A stretch of DNA of 8,702 nucleotides from an uncultured delta proteobacterium (GCA_903860995.1 CAIOSS010000178.1:1-8702); one strand, 5' to 3'; shown: positions 1 through 8,506, counted from the stretch's first letter. Numbers and translations: made by a program. The notes: generated by a model from the letters alone, not told the origin.

Positions 1-42
1 CCCCCGCCTCTCACCATCGCCCATCTGGAGTCCACCGCTGCG

Positions 43-1662
43 ATGACCGCCCCGACCACCCGGCCGACCACCGAAGGGACCTTCGCCAAGACGCCGTTGC
101 CCAACGTGCTGCTCTACGCGCGCGAAAAGAAGATGACGGGCTCCTTCGTGGTGCGTAACCCGCCGCCCACCCCGGGGTCCGAGGAGGACGACGGCGTAGG
201 AGAGTCGATCCTGGTGATGGAGGGCGGCGCCGTCGTGGCGGTGCAGCTCACGCGCTTCGCGCAGAACCTCGCGTGGGTGCTGCACGACCTCGGGCTGCTG
301 ACGGACGACGCGTTCATCAAGTCGCAGCAGGCCCTCGACGAGCCCGGCGCCCTGGAGATCCCGACGCTCTTGCGGTTGCGCGCGGCCGACCCGACCACCC
401 TCGAGACCGCCCTGCGCGAGCAGCTCCGCCGCAAGGTGGCCGCGCTCTTCGGCAACCCGCAAGGCACCTACGCCTACTACGCCGACGTCGACCTGCTCGG
501 CAGCGACGCCCGCGCCCGCGCCCCGCAAGACGTCTTCCCCATCGTGTGGCGCGGCTTCCGGCAGTCGCCGCCCACCGAGGCCGCCATGGCGATGGTCTTC
601 GACAAGATCGGCCAGCGCGGCCTGCGCCTGCGCGAGGGCCACGAGTTCGAGCGCTTCGAGTTCGGAGTCGAGCTGGGGCTCGCGCCCACGCAGCTGCGCA
701 CCGCGCCGTCGAGCCCCGAGCAGCTCCTGGGCCTCGCGCCCGACCCTGCGCTCGTCCGCACGATGCTCTACCTCCTGGCGCTCACCAAGCAGATCGAGGC
801 CGTGCCGCTGACGTCGGTGCAGGCCTCCGTGGGGGCGCCCATCACCGCGAGCACCGCCCCGAAGACGAAGGGCGAGCCTACCTCCACCCCCCCGACCGGC
901 GAGGCCGCGACCGCCGACCTGAAGGCCAAGGAGGCCCGCACCCACCTCGGGCGCATGGAGAACTGGACCTACTTCGAGATGTTCGACCTCAACGCGTCGG
1001 CCTCGATGGAGGACATCCGCGGCCGCTACGCCGCCGTGCTCGCCCCCTGGCACCCCGACCGCGTCGCCAGCGCCGAGCTCCGCGGGCTCTACACGGAGAT
1101 CTTCAACCTCTACAACTACGCCTTCACGGTGCTCTCCGACGCCGCGAACCGCTCGCAGTACGAGGAGACCATCGCCGGCGGCGGCGGCACGCCCGCGGCG
1201 CAAAAGCGGGTCAACGCGGTGCTCGACACCGTGCAGGAGGCCCACCGCGCGGAGATCGCCCTCAAGCGCAAGGACTACGTCGAGGCCGAGCGCATGCTCC
1301 GGCGGGTGCTCGAGACCAACCCCGACGACATCGCCGTCAACGCCATGCTCTGCCAGTGCCTGCTCGAGACCAACCCCGCGCCGCACCTCGACGACATCGT
1401 CACGCGGCTCGCGAAGATCCTCCGCACCACCGACAGCAGCGACCAGGCCCAGTACCTCATGGGGATGGTGTGCAAGGTGAAGAGCGACAAGCGCTCGCTC
1501 GGGTTCTTCCGCAAGGCCCTGGAGATCAACCCGAACAACCTCGACGCCCAGCGCGAGGTGCGCATCGCCGATATGCGCCGGGACGCCCGCCGCGACGCGG
1601 CCAACAACCCGATGACCAAGATCACGGGCTTCCTCACCGGCATCTTCGGCGCGAAGAAGTAA
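43..1662 (+). CDS. DUF4388 - J domain - TPR scaffold/signalling protein
   Basis: A 539-residue protein with no signal peptide or membrane segment, so probably cytoplasmic. Residues about 13-150 (from GTFAKTPLPNVL to the YYADVD segment) resemble the DUF4388/PatA-type N-terminal domain that myxobacteria attach to many signalling proteins. A Thr/Pro/Ala-rich linker follows (about 260-295). Residues about 307-377 form a J domain with the HPD triad at 337-339, so it could stimulate an Hsp70 ATPase. There is no Gly/Phe region or zinc finger, so it is not a canonical DnaJ. Residues about 395-510 contain TPR-like helices (KDYVEAERMLRRVLETNPDD and a later copy ending ALEINPNNLDAQ). The ATG at 43 is preceded by GGAG at 27-30, a slightly long spacing. 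The gene converges on the minus-strand membrane gene with a gap of about 9 bases. Domain calls are firm for J and TPR and good for DUF4388; the partner and pathway are unknown. Confidence 0.9.
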   Translation: MTAPTTRPTTEGTFAKTPLPNVLLYAREKKMTGSFVVRNPPPTPGSEEDDGVGESILVMEGGAVVAVQLTRFAQNLAWVLHDLGLLTDDAFIKSQQALDEPGALEIPTLLRLRAADPTTLETALREQLRRKVAALFGNPQGTYAYYADVDLLGSDARARAPQDVFPIVWRGFRQSPPTEAAMAMVFDKIGQRGLRLREGHEFERFEFGVELGLAPTQLRTAPSSPEQLLGLAPDPALVRTMLYLLALTKQIEAVPLTSVQASVGAPITASTAPKTKGEPTSTPPTGEAATADLKAKEARTHLGRMENWTYFEMFDLNASASMEDIRGRYAAVLAPWHPDRVASAELRGLYTEIFNLYNYAFTVLSDAANRSQYEETIAGGGGTPAAQKRVNAVLDTVQEAHRAEIALKRKDYVEAERMLRRVLETNPDDIAVNAMLCQCLLETNPAPHLDDIVTRLAKILRTTDSSDQAQYLMGMVCKVKSDKRSLGFFRKALEINPNNLDAQREVRIADMRRDARRDAANNPMTKITGFLTGIFGAKK

Positions 1663-1671
1663 ATCCCCCGA

Positions 1672-1768
1672 TCAGGGGTGCGTGACCGCCACCCCGACCA
1701 CCATCCCCTGCCCCGTCACCTGCGCCGTCGGCACCACCGAAGCCGCCTCGGCGTGGCGCCCGATGGCG
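1672..1768 (-). pseudogene. Out-of-frame C-terminal tail of the membrane gene 1716-2606
   Basis: Read in the frame shifted relative to the upstream gene, this stretch continues as FAIGRHAEAASVVPTAQ and then VTGQGMVVGVAVTHP, with a TGA at 1674-1672. Almost every third position is G or C (GCT is the only exception I see), matching genuine genes in this window. The in-frame continuation is Arg-rich and breaks that pattern. The natural junction is VT-F-FAIG, obtained by adding one T to the four-T run (AAAA on the plus strand, 1769-1772). Restored, the gene would stop 9 bases from the end of the converging gene at 1662. I see no good slippery heptamer for programmed frameshifting, so mutation or assembly error is likelier. 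Confidence 0.6.
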
Positions 1769-2606
1769 AAAAGGTCACCGCCCCCAGCAGCAGTCCCCCG
1801 AGGCCGAACGCCGCGGTGCGCTGCGCGCCCTCCGCGTTGATCTCGCCGTCGCGCACGGCGTGGGCGAGCATCACCCCGCCGCCCATGAGCACCCCCAGCC
1901 CGACCGCCCCGGCGCCCACGAGCCGCATCGTCCGGACCGACGGGCGCACCGCGCCGCGGACCACCAGCGCCGTCGTGAAGAGCCCCAGCTCGCCCGCGAG
2001 GGCCCACGCGCCGAAGCCCACCCCGCAGCGCGCGGCGCCGCAGAGCAGGCCCCCCAGCAGCGCGCCGCCGACGCCGCCCGTCGCCACGAAGAGCGCGTCC
2101 GCGGGGGGCGCGTCGGTGAGGTGCCCCACCAGAAGGCCGAGCGCCACGCCCGAGGTCGTGCCGATGAAGGTCGCCCACCCGGAGAGCGTCGTCCCGACGG
2201 GGAAGTCCTCGCCCCGCACCCACGTCGCGATGGACGTCGCCGCGAGGTACCCCATGAGCCCGCCGGCGCCCGCGGAGAGACCGCGCCCGCGGCGCATCGG
2301 GAAGCGTCGCTCGAGCAGCAGCGCGCCCACCGGGAGGGCGACCGCGAGGGCGCCCGGGAGGATCCAGTAGGTCTCGGGGTTGGGGTCGTTGATGGTGCGC
2401 CCGAAGGCGCCAAGGTTGAACGCCGTGCCCAGGCGCAGCCCGTAGGTGGCCGTGAGCAGCCCGAAGAGCACGCGCTCGTCGCGGGCCATGCGGGTGCTCA
2501 CCGCCGGCGCCGGGTGCGGCGTCGGCGCCGGGAGGGTCTGCGCGCCCGCCGAGGCCCCGAGCGCCAGCGCCGCCGCGCCCACGGACCACCGCGCGCGGAG
2601 GGTCAC
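1716..2606 (-). CDS. Polytopic membrane protein of unknown function, 3' end probably frameshifted
   Basis: As it stands this frame encodes 296 residues. The GTG start (2606-2604) overlaps the TGA stop of uppP as GTGA, pointing to translational coupling. It gives a good signal peptide (basic start, then AAALALGASAGAQ), which supports this start over internal ATGs. About seven Gly/Ala/Leu/Val-rich hydrophobic segments follow, including LPGALAVALPVGALLLE, GVALGLLVGHL and VGLGVLMGGGVM. I do not recognise the family. The last 17 codons (TCG CCA ... AGG) encode an Arg-rich tail that does not fit the rest and have A/T third positions unlike the gene. The frame one base over (1672-1768) gives a much more natural ending. 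One extra base in the AAAA tract at 1769-1772 would restore a 311-residue protein, so the gene is either mutated or carries a sequencing error. It belongs to the uppP transcription unit. Confidence 0.7.
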   Translation of the reverse strand: MTLRARWSVGAAALALGASAGAQTLPAPTPHPAPAVSTRMARDERVLFGLLTATYGLRLGTAFNLGAFGRTINDPNPETYWILPGALAVALPVGALLLERRFPMRRGRGLSAGAGGLMGYLAATSIATWVRGEDFPVGTTLSGWATFIGTTSGVALGLLVGHLTDAPPADALFVATGGVGGALLGGLLCGAARCGVGFGAWALAGELGLFTTALVVRGAVRPSVRTMRLVGAGAVGLGVLMGGGVMLAHAVRDGEINAEGAQRTAAFGLGGLLLGAVTFSPSGATPRRLRWCRRRR

Positions 2607-3424
2607 GGCTGCAGCGCCCCGGCCGCGAGCAGGGCCCCCACCGCCAGCGCGAGCAGCACCCGGTAGACGCCGAACACCTGGAGCCCGTGGCCGCGCAGCC
2701 AGGAGAGCATCCAGCGCACCGCGAGAACCGCGGACACCGCCGCCGCGAGGAAGCCCACCGCGAGGTTGAGCGAGCCGTAGGCGTGCAGCATCACCGAGCC
2801 GCTCTTGAGGAGCTTGTACCCCGTGGCCGCGCTCAGGGTGACCAGGCCGAGGAGGAAGCTGTACTCCAGCGCGGCCTCCATGGAGAGCCCCACCAGCAGG
2901 CCCGCGGCGAGGGTGACCAGCGAGCGCGAGGTGCCGGGCCACATGGCGAGGCACTGCGCGAGCCCGATGATCACCGCGTCGCGGGCGGTGAGCTCGGAGA
3001 GCGCGCGGCCCGGGCGGCGGTCGCGCTTCGCGGCGCTGAGCCCGAGGATGGCGACGCCGCCGACGAACCACGCGACGACGATGGGGTAGAGCCCGAAGAG
3101 CAGGCGCTCGATGGCGGCGTTGAAGAGCTTGCCCAGCACGGCGGCGGGCAGGAAGCCCAGCACCACGTGGAGGGCCAGCGAGCGCCCCGCGGGGTCACGC
3201 CCGAGCACCCCGAGGATCATCGCGCGCACCCGCTGGGAGAACACCCCGAGCACCGCGGCGATGGCCCCGAGCTGCACGCAGATGGCGAAGGCGTTGGCCG
3301 CCTCGCTCGCGGGGATGCCGAGCGCGCGCTGCGCCAGGATGAGGTGCGCCGTGGAGCTCACCGGGAGGTACTCCGTGAGGCCCTCGACCACGCCCAGGAT
3401 CAGGGCCTCCCACCAGGACATCAT
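2603..3424 (-). CDS. uppP: Undecaprenyl-diphosphate phosphatase (UppP/BacA)
   Basis: This inner-membrane enzyme dephosphorylates undecaprenyl diphosphate to the monophosphate, recycling the lipid carrier for peptidoglycan and other envelope polymers; extra copies confer bacitracin resistance in known systems. The 273-residue product matches the family's usual length. The N-terminal motif EGLTEYLPVSSTAHL holds the conserved acids (E14, E18), Ser (S24) and His (H27); Ala26 replaces the Gly usual in PVSSTGH. The second motif PGTSRS (163-168) supplies the conserved Arg (R167). The rest is strongly hydrophobic with several membrane spans. I chose the first of two adjacent ATGs (3424; the other is 3421) because the conserved family start follows immediately; a GTG at 3457 would add 11 unconserved residues and lies in an inverted repeat. 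No clear Shine-Dalgarno is visible. It is divergent from the lipoprotein gene at 3490 and its stop overlaps the next gene's start. Confidence 0.93.
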   Translation of the reverse strand: MMSWWEALILGVVEGLTEYLPVSSTAHLILAQRALGIPASEAANAFAICVQLGAIAAVLGVFSQRVRAMILGVLGRDPAGRSLALHVVLGFLPAAVLGKLFNAAIERLLFGLYPIVVAWFVGGVAILGLSAAKRDRRPGRALSELTARDAVIIGLAQCLAMWPGTSRSLVTLAAGLLVGLSMEAALEYSFLLGLVTLSAATGYKLLKSGSVMLHAYGSLNLAVGFLAAAVSAVLAVRWMLSWLRGHGLQVFGVYRVLLALAVGALLAAGALQP

Positions 3425-3451
3425 CGGCGGCACCACACGGGGCGCGTTGTA

Positions 3452-3467
3452 CCGCACACCCGTGCGG
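3452..3467. promoter_or_regulatory. Perfect 6-bp inverted repeat in the divergent uppP/lipoprotein promoter region
   Basis: CCGCAC-ACCC-GTGCGG is a perfect inverted repeat in the middle of the 65-base spacer between two divergent genes. Its position fits an operator able to affect both directions, or a small hairpin in the uppP leader. An AT-richer stretch (GATATGTT, 3474-3481) next to it could hold a -10 element, but no well-spaced -35 partner is visible. Short perfect repeats are not rare at this GC content, so the regulatory role is only inferred. Confidence 0.3.
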
Positions 3468-3489
3468 GGCCGCGATATGTTCCCATGCC

Positions 3490-4335
3490 ATGCGAAGACC
3501 TTCCCTGGGCGCGCTGCTCGTCGTGGCGCTCGGCTGCACCGGGCGCCCGCCGCGGTACCCCATCACCGACCCCGCGATGGCCCTGCGGCACATCACCGCC
3601 CGCGAGGCGCGGGTGCACAGCATCCGGGCCCACGGCTCGGCCGACCACTTCGGCCCGCAGGGGCGCATCCGCGGCGAGGTGTACGTCTTCGTCCAGCGGC
3701 CCGACCACGTGCGGGTCGACACCCGCGCCTTCGGCACGACCGTGAGCACCCTGCTCTCCGACGGCCGGCACCTCGCCATGGCGGACCTGCGCGGCGGCAA
3801 CTTCTACGTCGGCGACGCGCGGCCCTGCGTGGCGGCGCAGCTGCTCGGCATCCCGATGGAGTCCGCCGAGGTGGTCGCGGTGCTCGCGGGCGGCCCCCCG
3901 GTCATCGAGGGCGACCGGCGCATCCGCTGGGACGACGGCCACTACGTGGTCGACATCGCGGGGCGCGGCGGCGCGGCGGAGTCCCTCTGGCTGGAGGTCA
4001 CCGACGCCGAGCGGGAGGGCGCCCGGCCCGACGCCCAGCGCCCGCGGCCCACGCGCGCGGAGCTGCGCGACGCCCGCGGGGTGCGCGCCGTGCTCACCTT
4101 CGAGGACTACACCGAAGTCGAGGGCGTGGCCTTCCCGCGGCGGGTGCGCGTGGAGATCGAGCGCGACGGCATCGACCTCGTGGTGCGCTACCGCGAGATC
4201 ACCCTCGACCCCGAGCTGCCCGACGACGTCTTCGACCAGACCCCCAACCCCGGGCTCCCGGTGACCCAGGTCGACTGCGCCGCCAACACCGTGCCGCCCT
4301 CGCCCGCCGCCCCGCCGCCCGCGCCCGCCCCCTGA
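3490..4335 (+). CDS. Outer-membrane lipoprotein, LolB/DUF4292-like
   Basis: A 281-residue predicted lipoprotein. Two arginines and a short hydrophobic stretch lead to the lipobox-like VALGC, with Cys16 as the lipidated residue; Thr at +2 does not suggest inner-membrane retention. The body has the pattern of LolA/LolB-fold proteins of the DUF4292 type: an early segment on release from a test sequence (IRAHGSADHFG, VYVFVQRPDHVRVDT), then SDGRHLAMAD, and late strands such as VLTFEDYTEVEGVAFPRRVRVEIE. The C-terminus is Pro/Ala-rich. LolB homologues insert lipoproteins into the outer membrane, but this protein is too distant to claim that function and may instead bind lipid or an envelope component. 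The ATG at 3490 is chosen because the signal peptide begins there; no strong Shine-Dalgarno is visible. It is divergent from uppP. Confidence 0.8.
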   Translation: MRRPSLGALLVVALGCTGRPPRYPITDPAMALRHITAREARVHSIRAHGSADHFGPQGRIRGEVYVFVQRPDHVRVDTRAFGTTVSTLLSDGRHLAMADLRGGNFYVGDARPCVAAQLLGIPMESAEVVAVLAGGPPVIEGDRRIRWDDGHYVVDIAGRGGAAESLWLEVTDAEREGARPDAQRPRPTRAELRDARGVRAVLTFEDYTEVEGVAFPRRVRVEIERDGIDLVVRYREITLDPELPDDVFDQTPNPGLPVTQVDCAANTVPPSPAAPPPAPAP

Positions 4336-4386
4336 CGCCGGAGGCCGGATTCGCGCGGCGGGCCTTGCGCGGAGGCGGCGCGGCGG

Positions 4387-4608
4387 GCGGGCTACAGCGC
4401 CTCGGCGGAGGTCGAGCTCGCGCGGGTGACCCAGGTGCCCGTCATCGAGGAGAGCGCGCTGCGCTTCGACGGCACCCAGGCCTACGCGCAGCCCTGCGGG
4501 GGGGGCCGCGAGCGCCCGGTGACCGTCGGGGTCTCGGACGGGGTGCGCATCCAGGTGACCAGCGGCTTGAGCCCCGGCGACTGCGTGCGGGAGCGCCAGG
4601 CGCGCTGA
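4387..4608 (+). pseudogene. C-terminal remnant of an RND efflux periplasmic adaptor (HlyD/MFP family)
   Basis: Only about 73 codons are recognisable. They read AGYSASAEVELARVTQVPVI, then EESALRFDGTQAYAQPC, RERPVTVGVSDGVRIQV and TSGLSPGDCVRERQAR, ending at TGA. This is the order found at the C-terminus of MacA/HlyD-type adaptors: the end of the beta-barrel domain (GYSA.AEV.LA), the VP..ALRFDG strand, then the membrane-proximal domain (PVTVGVSDG..I.V.SGL.PGD.V). The N-terminal barrel, lipoyl and hairpin parts are absent. The same frame is open upstream only to the lipoprotein stop at 4335, with unrelated Arg/Gly-rich codons in between. No ATG is present, and the first GTG (4426) would cut into the homologous region. 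I read it as a decayed gene left by deletion. A small expressed protein starting at 4426 (60 residues) is a less likely alternative. Confidence 0.65.
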
Positions 4609-4640
4609 CGGGGCATCGGCCGTCGCGCGCGGGCTCCGTG

Positions 4641-4680
4641 GTAGCAATAAGGGCCCACGAACCCCGACGAGGTCGAGAGA
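4641..4680 (+). promoter_or_regulatory. Candidate promoter and ribosome binding site for the pentapeptide-repeat gene
   Basis: The 82-base gap between the adaptor remnant and the next gene contains GTAGCAATAA (4641-4650), the only AT-rich island in it, with a possible -10 element at TAGCAA/TAGCAAT. No convincing -35 can be seen. A similar TAGCAT lies ahead of livM. GAGG (4669-4672) and GAGAGA (4675-4680) give purine-rich ribosome binding sequence about 10 bases before the ATG at 4691, favouring that start. Confidence 0.3.
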
Positions 4681-4690
4681 TACCCCCGTG

Positions 4691-5257
4691 ATGATCCGAC
4701 GCAACCACCGCCGCCCCCTCCTGGTCGTCGCGACGCTCGCGCTCGTCGCGGGCACCGCCCTGGCCTTCGACGCCGCCACGGTCGCGCGCGCCCACACCGG
4801 CGACCGCAACCTCGTGCGCGCCGACCTCATGGCCGCCGCGCTCGCCAGCGAAGACCTCTCCGGGGCCAACCTCACCAGCGCCAACCTCGCGCGCGCCGTA
4901 CTGACGGGCGCCAACCTCACCGGCGCCAACCTCTCCGACGCGCGGCTCGCCTCGGCCAACCTCAGCGGCGCCAACCTCACCGGCGCCAACCTCACCGGCG
5001 CCCACCTGGAGAGCGCCAACCTCTCGGGGGCGCGCCTCTCGGGGGCCACCCTCGCGCACGCGTCCCTCACCGGGGCCACGCTCAACGGCGCCGACCTCAC
5101 CGGCGCCCTCCTCACCACAACCAACCTCCGCGGGGTGCACAGCGACGCCGCCACGGTCTGGCCCGCGGGCTTCGCGCACCCCGACCCCGACCCTGCGCCC
5201 GCCGACGCGGGTGCTCCCGCGGACGTGCCCGCGACCCGGGCCCGCCGCCGCCGCTGA
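4691..5257 (+). CDS. Exported pentapeptide-repeat protein
   Basis: A 188-residue protein with a clear signal peptide: basic start MIRRNHRRP, hydrophobic core, and predicted cleavage after ALA at 25. Residues 40-149 form 22 consecutive pentads of the A(N/D)LXX type, most often NLTGA or NLSGA, so it should fold as a right-handed quadrilateral beta-helix. The repeats end in TVWPAGF, a common closing segment for such domains. The Pro/Ala/Asp-rich tail ends in five basic residues. Known pentapeptide proteins include gyrase-protecting DNA mimics of the Qnr/MfpA type, but those are cytoplasmic and acidic, so the signal peptide argues against that role here. A periplasmic or surface structural role is possible; no catalytic residues are visible. 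ATG 4691 is chosen over the adjacent GTG 4688 for ribosome-site spacing. It probably has its own promoter. Confidence 0.88.
   Translation: MIRRNHRRPLLVVATLALVAGTALAFDAATVARAHTGDRNLVRADLMAAALASEDLSGANLTSANLARAVLTGANLTGANLSDARLASANLSGANLTGANLTGAHLESANLSGARLSGATLAHASLTGATLNGADLTGALLTTTNLRGVHSDAATVWPAGFAHPDPDPAPADAGAPADVPATRARRRR
4808..5137 (+). repeat. Tandem 15-bp coding repeats (22 units)
   Basis: The pentapeptide array is built from 15-base units. Those around 4908-5000 are nearly identical, with consensus GCCAACCTCACCGGC, while units at both ends have diverged. The gradient suggests recent duplication or gene conversion in the centre, so copy number may vary between strains. It is coding DNA, not a CRISPR array. 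Confidence 0.75.
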
Positions 5258-5312
5258 GCGTCGCCCTCGCCCGCGGCGATGGCGCGGCTCCCACTGCCCC
5301 GGCGTTTCGACA

Positions 5313-5318
5313 TAGCAT
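5313..5318 (+). promoter_or_regulatory. Candidate -10 element ahead of livM
   Basis: TAGCAT sits in the only AT-richer island (TTTCGACATAGCATCG) of the 123-base spacer before livM, 63 bases before its chosen start. It resembles TAGCAA upstream of the pentapeptide gene. No -35 hexamer is evident, so this is a guess from position and similarity. Confidence 0.25.
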
Positions 5319-5364
5319 CGCGGTCGCGCGAGGGCCGACCACGGCGGATCGTCCCCACTGGCGC

Positions 5365-5369
5365 AGGGG
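5365..5369 (+). promoter_or_regulatory. Ribosome binding site deciding the livM start
   Basis: AGGGG lies 11 bases before the GTG at 5381. It favours that start over an in-frame ATG at 5279, which would add 34 non-hydrophobic, Arg/Pro-rich residues and lie upstream of the candidate promoter. Confidence 0.5.
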
Positions 5370-5380
5370 TACCCCACACG

Positions 5381-6360
5381 GTGACGTCACTTCGCAGGCT
5401 CCTCGGGTTCGTTCTGGCGATCGCCCTCTTCGTCGCGGTCGAGCGGCTCACCCGCGCCACCGCGGGCGAGTACGCCGTGCGCGTGCTGGCGATGTGCGGC
5501 GTCAACGCCATGCTCGCCGTCTCGCTCAACCTCGTGAACGGCACCACGGGGCAGTTCTCCATCGGCCACGCGGGCTTCATGGCCGTCGGCGCCTACGCCG
5601 GGGCCATCACCTCGCACGCCCTCGGCCCCTCGCTCGGGCACTCCGCCCCGGGCCTCGCGCTGCTCGTCTCGTGCCTCGTCGCGATCGTCTGCGCGGGCCT
5701 CGCGGGCGTCGTCGTGGGCGTCCCCTCGCTGCGCCTCCGCGGCGACTACCTGGCCATCGTCACCCTCGGCTTCGGCGAGATCATCCGCATCTCCATCGAG
5801 AGCATCGCGGCGCTCGGCGGCTCGCAGGGATGGCCCATCGGCGCCGAGAGCATCCCGGCCACGGCCACGCTCCCGTGGATCTGGGGCGGCGCCCTGGTCA
5901 CGGTGCTGGTCATCGGCAACCTCACGTACAGCTCCTACGGCCGGGCCCTCACGGCCATCCGTGAGGACGAGATCGCCGCCGAGGCCGCGGGCATCCCCAC
6001 CACCCGCTACAAGGTCCTGGCCTTCGCCATCAGCGCGATGTTCACGGGCCTCGCGGGCTCGCTCTACGCCCACGACGCCACCGGCGGGCAGCACATCGAC
6101 CCGGGCTCCTTCCGGCTCGACCGCTCGGTCGACATCCTGGTGATGATCATCTTCGGCGGCCTCGGCAGCATCACCGGCGCCGTGCTCGGCGGCGTGGTGG
6201 TGGCGGTGTCCCTGGAGCTTCTCCGGGAGTTCCAGGGCTACCGGCTCATCGTGTACGCCCTGCTGATGATCGGCCTCATGTTGGTCCGCCCGCAGGGGCT
6301 GCTCGGCAACCGCGAGCTCAACGTGCGGCGCTTCTTCCCCTTCAAGCGCGCGGTGTCGGC

Positions 6361-6364
<4 letters not shown>
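5381..6364 (+). CDS. livM: LivM-type ABC importer permease (HAAT family)
   Basis: A 327-residue inner-membrane permease of the branched-chain amino acid / amide / urea family. In such importers LivM pairs with LivH to form the channel, LivK delivers substrate, and LivG/LivF drive transport. Many hydrophobic segments are present, with family hallmarks: NAMLAVSLNLVNGTTGQFSIGHAGFMAVGAYA near the start; LRLRGDYLAIVTLGFGEIIR; the cytoplasmic ATPase-docking loop AIREDEIAAEAAGI (192-205); and GSFRLDRSVDILVM (D247) leading to FGGLGSITGAVLGG. The substrate cannot be read from the permease. The GTG start is supported by AGGGG and by the onset of the first membrane span. Its stop overlaps the next start as GTGA, so the ATPase is translationally coupled. 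Oddly, no livH or livK lies upstream as in typical clusters; a pentapeptide-repeat gene does. Confidence 0.9.
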
Positions 6365-7888
<1,524 letters not shown>

Positions 7889-7896
<8 letters not shown>

Positions 7897-8506
7897 GCGG
7901 GCGGGCGGTGCGCTGACGCCGCGGGTGCTGGTGGTCGACGACGACGCGGCCATCTGCGAGCTGCTGGAGACGGTGCTCACGAAGGACGGCTGCACCGTCG
8001 ACACGGAGAGCGACCCCACGCAGGCCGAGGCGCGGGTGCGCGGCGGGGCGTACCACCTGCTGCTGCTGGACGTGATGATGCCGCGCCAGGACGGCCTGGA
8101 GACGCTGCGCCGGGTGCGCGCCCTCGACCGCGACCTGGCCGTGGTGATGATCACGGGCTTCCCCTCGGTGGAGACGGCGGTGCAGGCGATGCAGATGGAG
8201 GCGATGGACTACCTGCGCAAGCCCTTCACCGTGGAGGCGCTGCGCGCGGTGGTGACGCGGGTGCTGCGTCGGCGGGGATTGCTCCGGGCCCCGGAGGAGC
8301 AGGTGCTGAAGGCCATCGGCGAGGCGGTGCGCACGCGCCGGCACGGGCTGGGGCTCACCCTGAAGGACCTCGGGCGGAGGGCGGACCTCTCGGTGTCGCA
8401 GCTGTCCCAGGTGGAGCGCGGAGAGGGCAGCGCGAGCGTGTCGGCGCTCTACCGGCTCGCGGTGGCCCTGGGCGTTCCCATGAAGGAGCTGTTCGGGGAC
8501 CTGTAG
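7889..8506 (+). CDS. Response regulator: receiver domain fused to XRE-family helix-turn-helix
   Basis: A 205-residue, presumably DNA-binding two-component regulator. The N-terminal receiver (about 12-128) has every key residue: acidic triplet D17-D19, phospho-acceptor D61 in LLLLDVMMP, T89 in MITGF and K111 in LRKPF. Residues about 141-203 form an XRE/Cro-C1 helix-turn-helix (LTLKDLGRRADLSVSQLSQ, then VERGEGSASVSALYRL and ALGVPMKELF). This closely resembles the N-terminal domain of cupin-containing XRE regulators, but no cupin follows. Receivers are usually joined to OmpR, NarL or Fis-type output domains, so this pairing is uncommon. The TTG at 7889 is the likely start, with GAGGG (7876-7880) at good spacing and an 8-base overlap with the ATPase gene; an in-frame GTG at 7925 would cut into the first receiver strand. 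No kinase lies nearby. It probably regulates the importer or responds to the same cue. Confidence 0.9.

Noticed and set aside
1661..1678. CCCC...GGGG inverted repeat between convergent genes as a bidirectional terminator
   Set aside because: The stem is only 4 bp with no U-tract, and it overlaps the restored end of the minus-strand gene; too weak to call.
1716..1780. Programmed -1 frameshifting to join the two frames of the membrane gene
   Set aside because: The zero-frame codons ACC TTT TCG do not form a slippery heptamer allowing re-pairing after a -1 slip, so a mutation or sequencing error is simpler.
4808..5137. Short direct repeats resembling a CRISPR-like array
   Set aside because: Units are contiguous 15-base coding repeats with no spacers and translate to pentapeptide repeats.
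3421..5580. Very long open frame on the minus strand with repeated Arg/Leu/Ala/Pro units
   Set aside because: It is the antisense shadow of the lipoprotein and pentapeptide genes; its apparent repeats mirror the 15-bp coding repeats, and the plus-strand products have recognisable domains.
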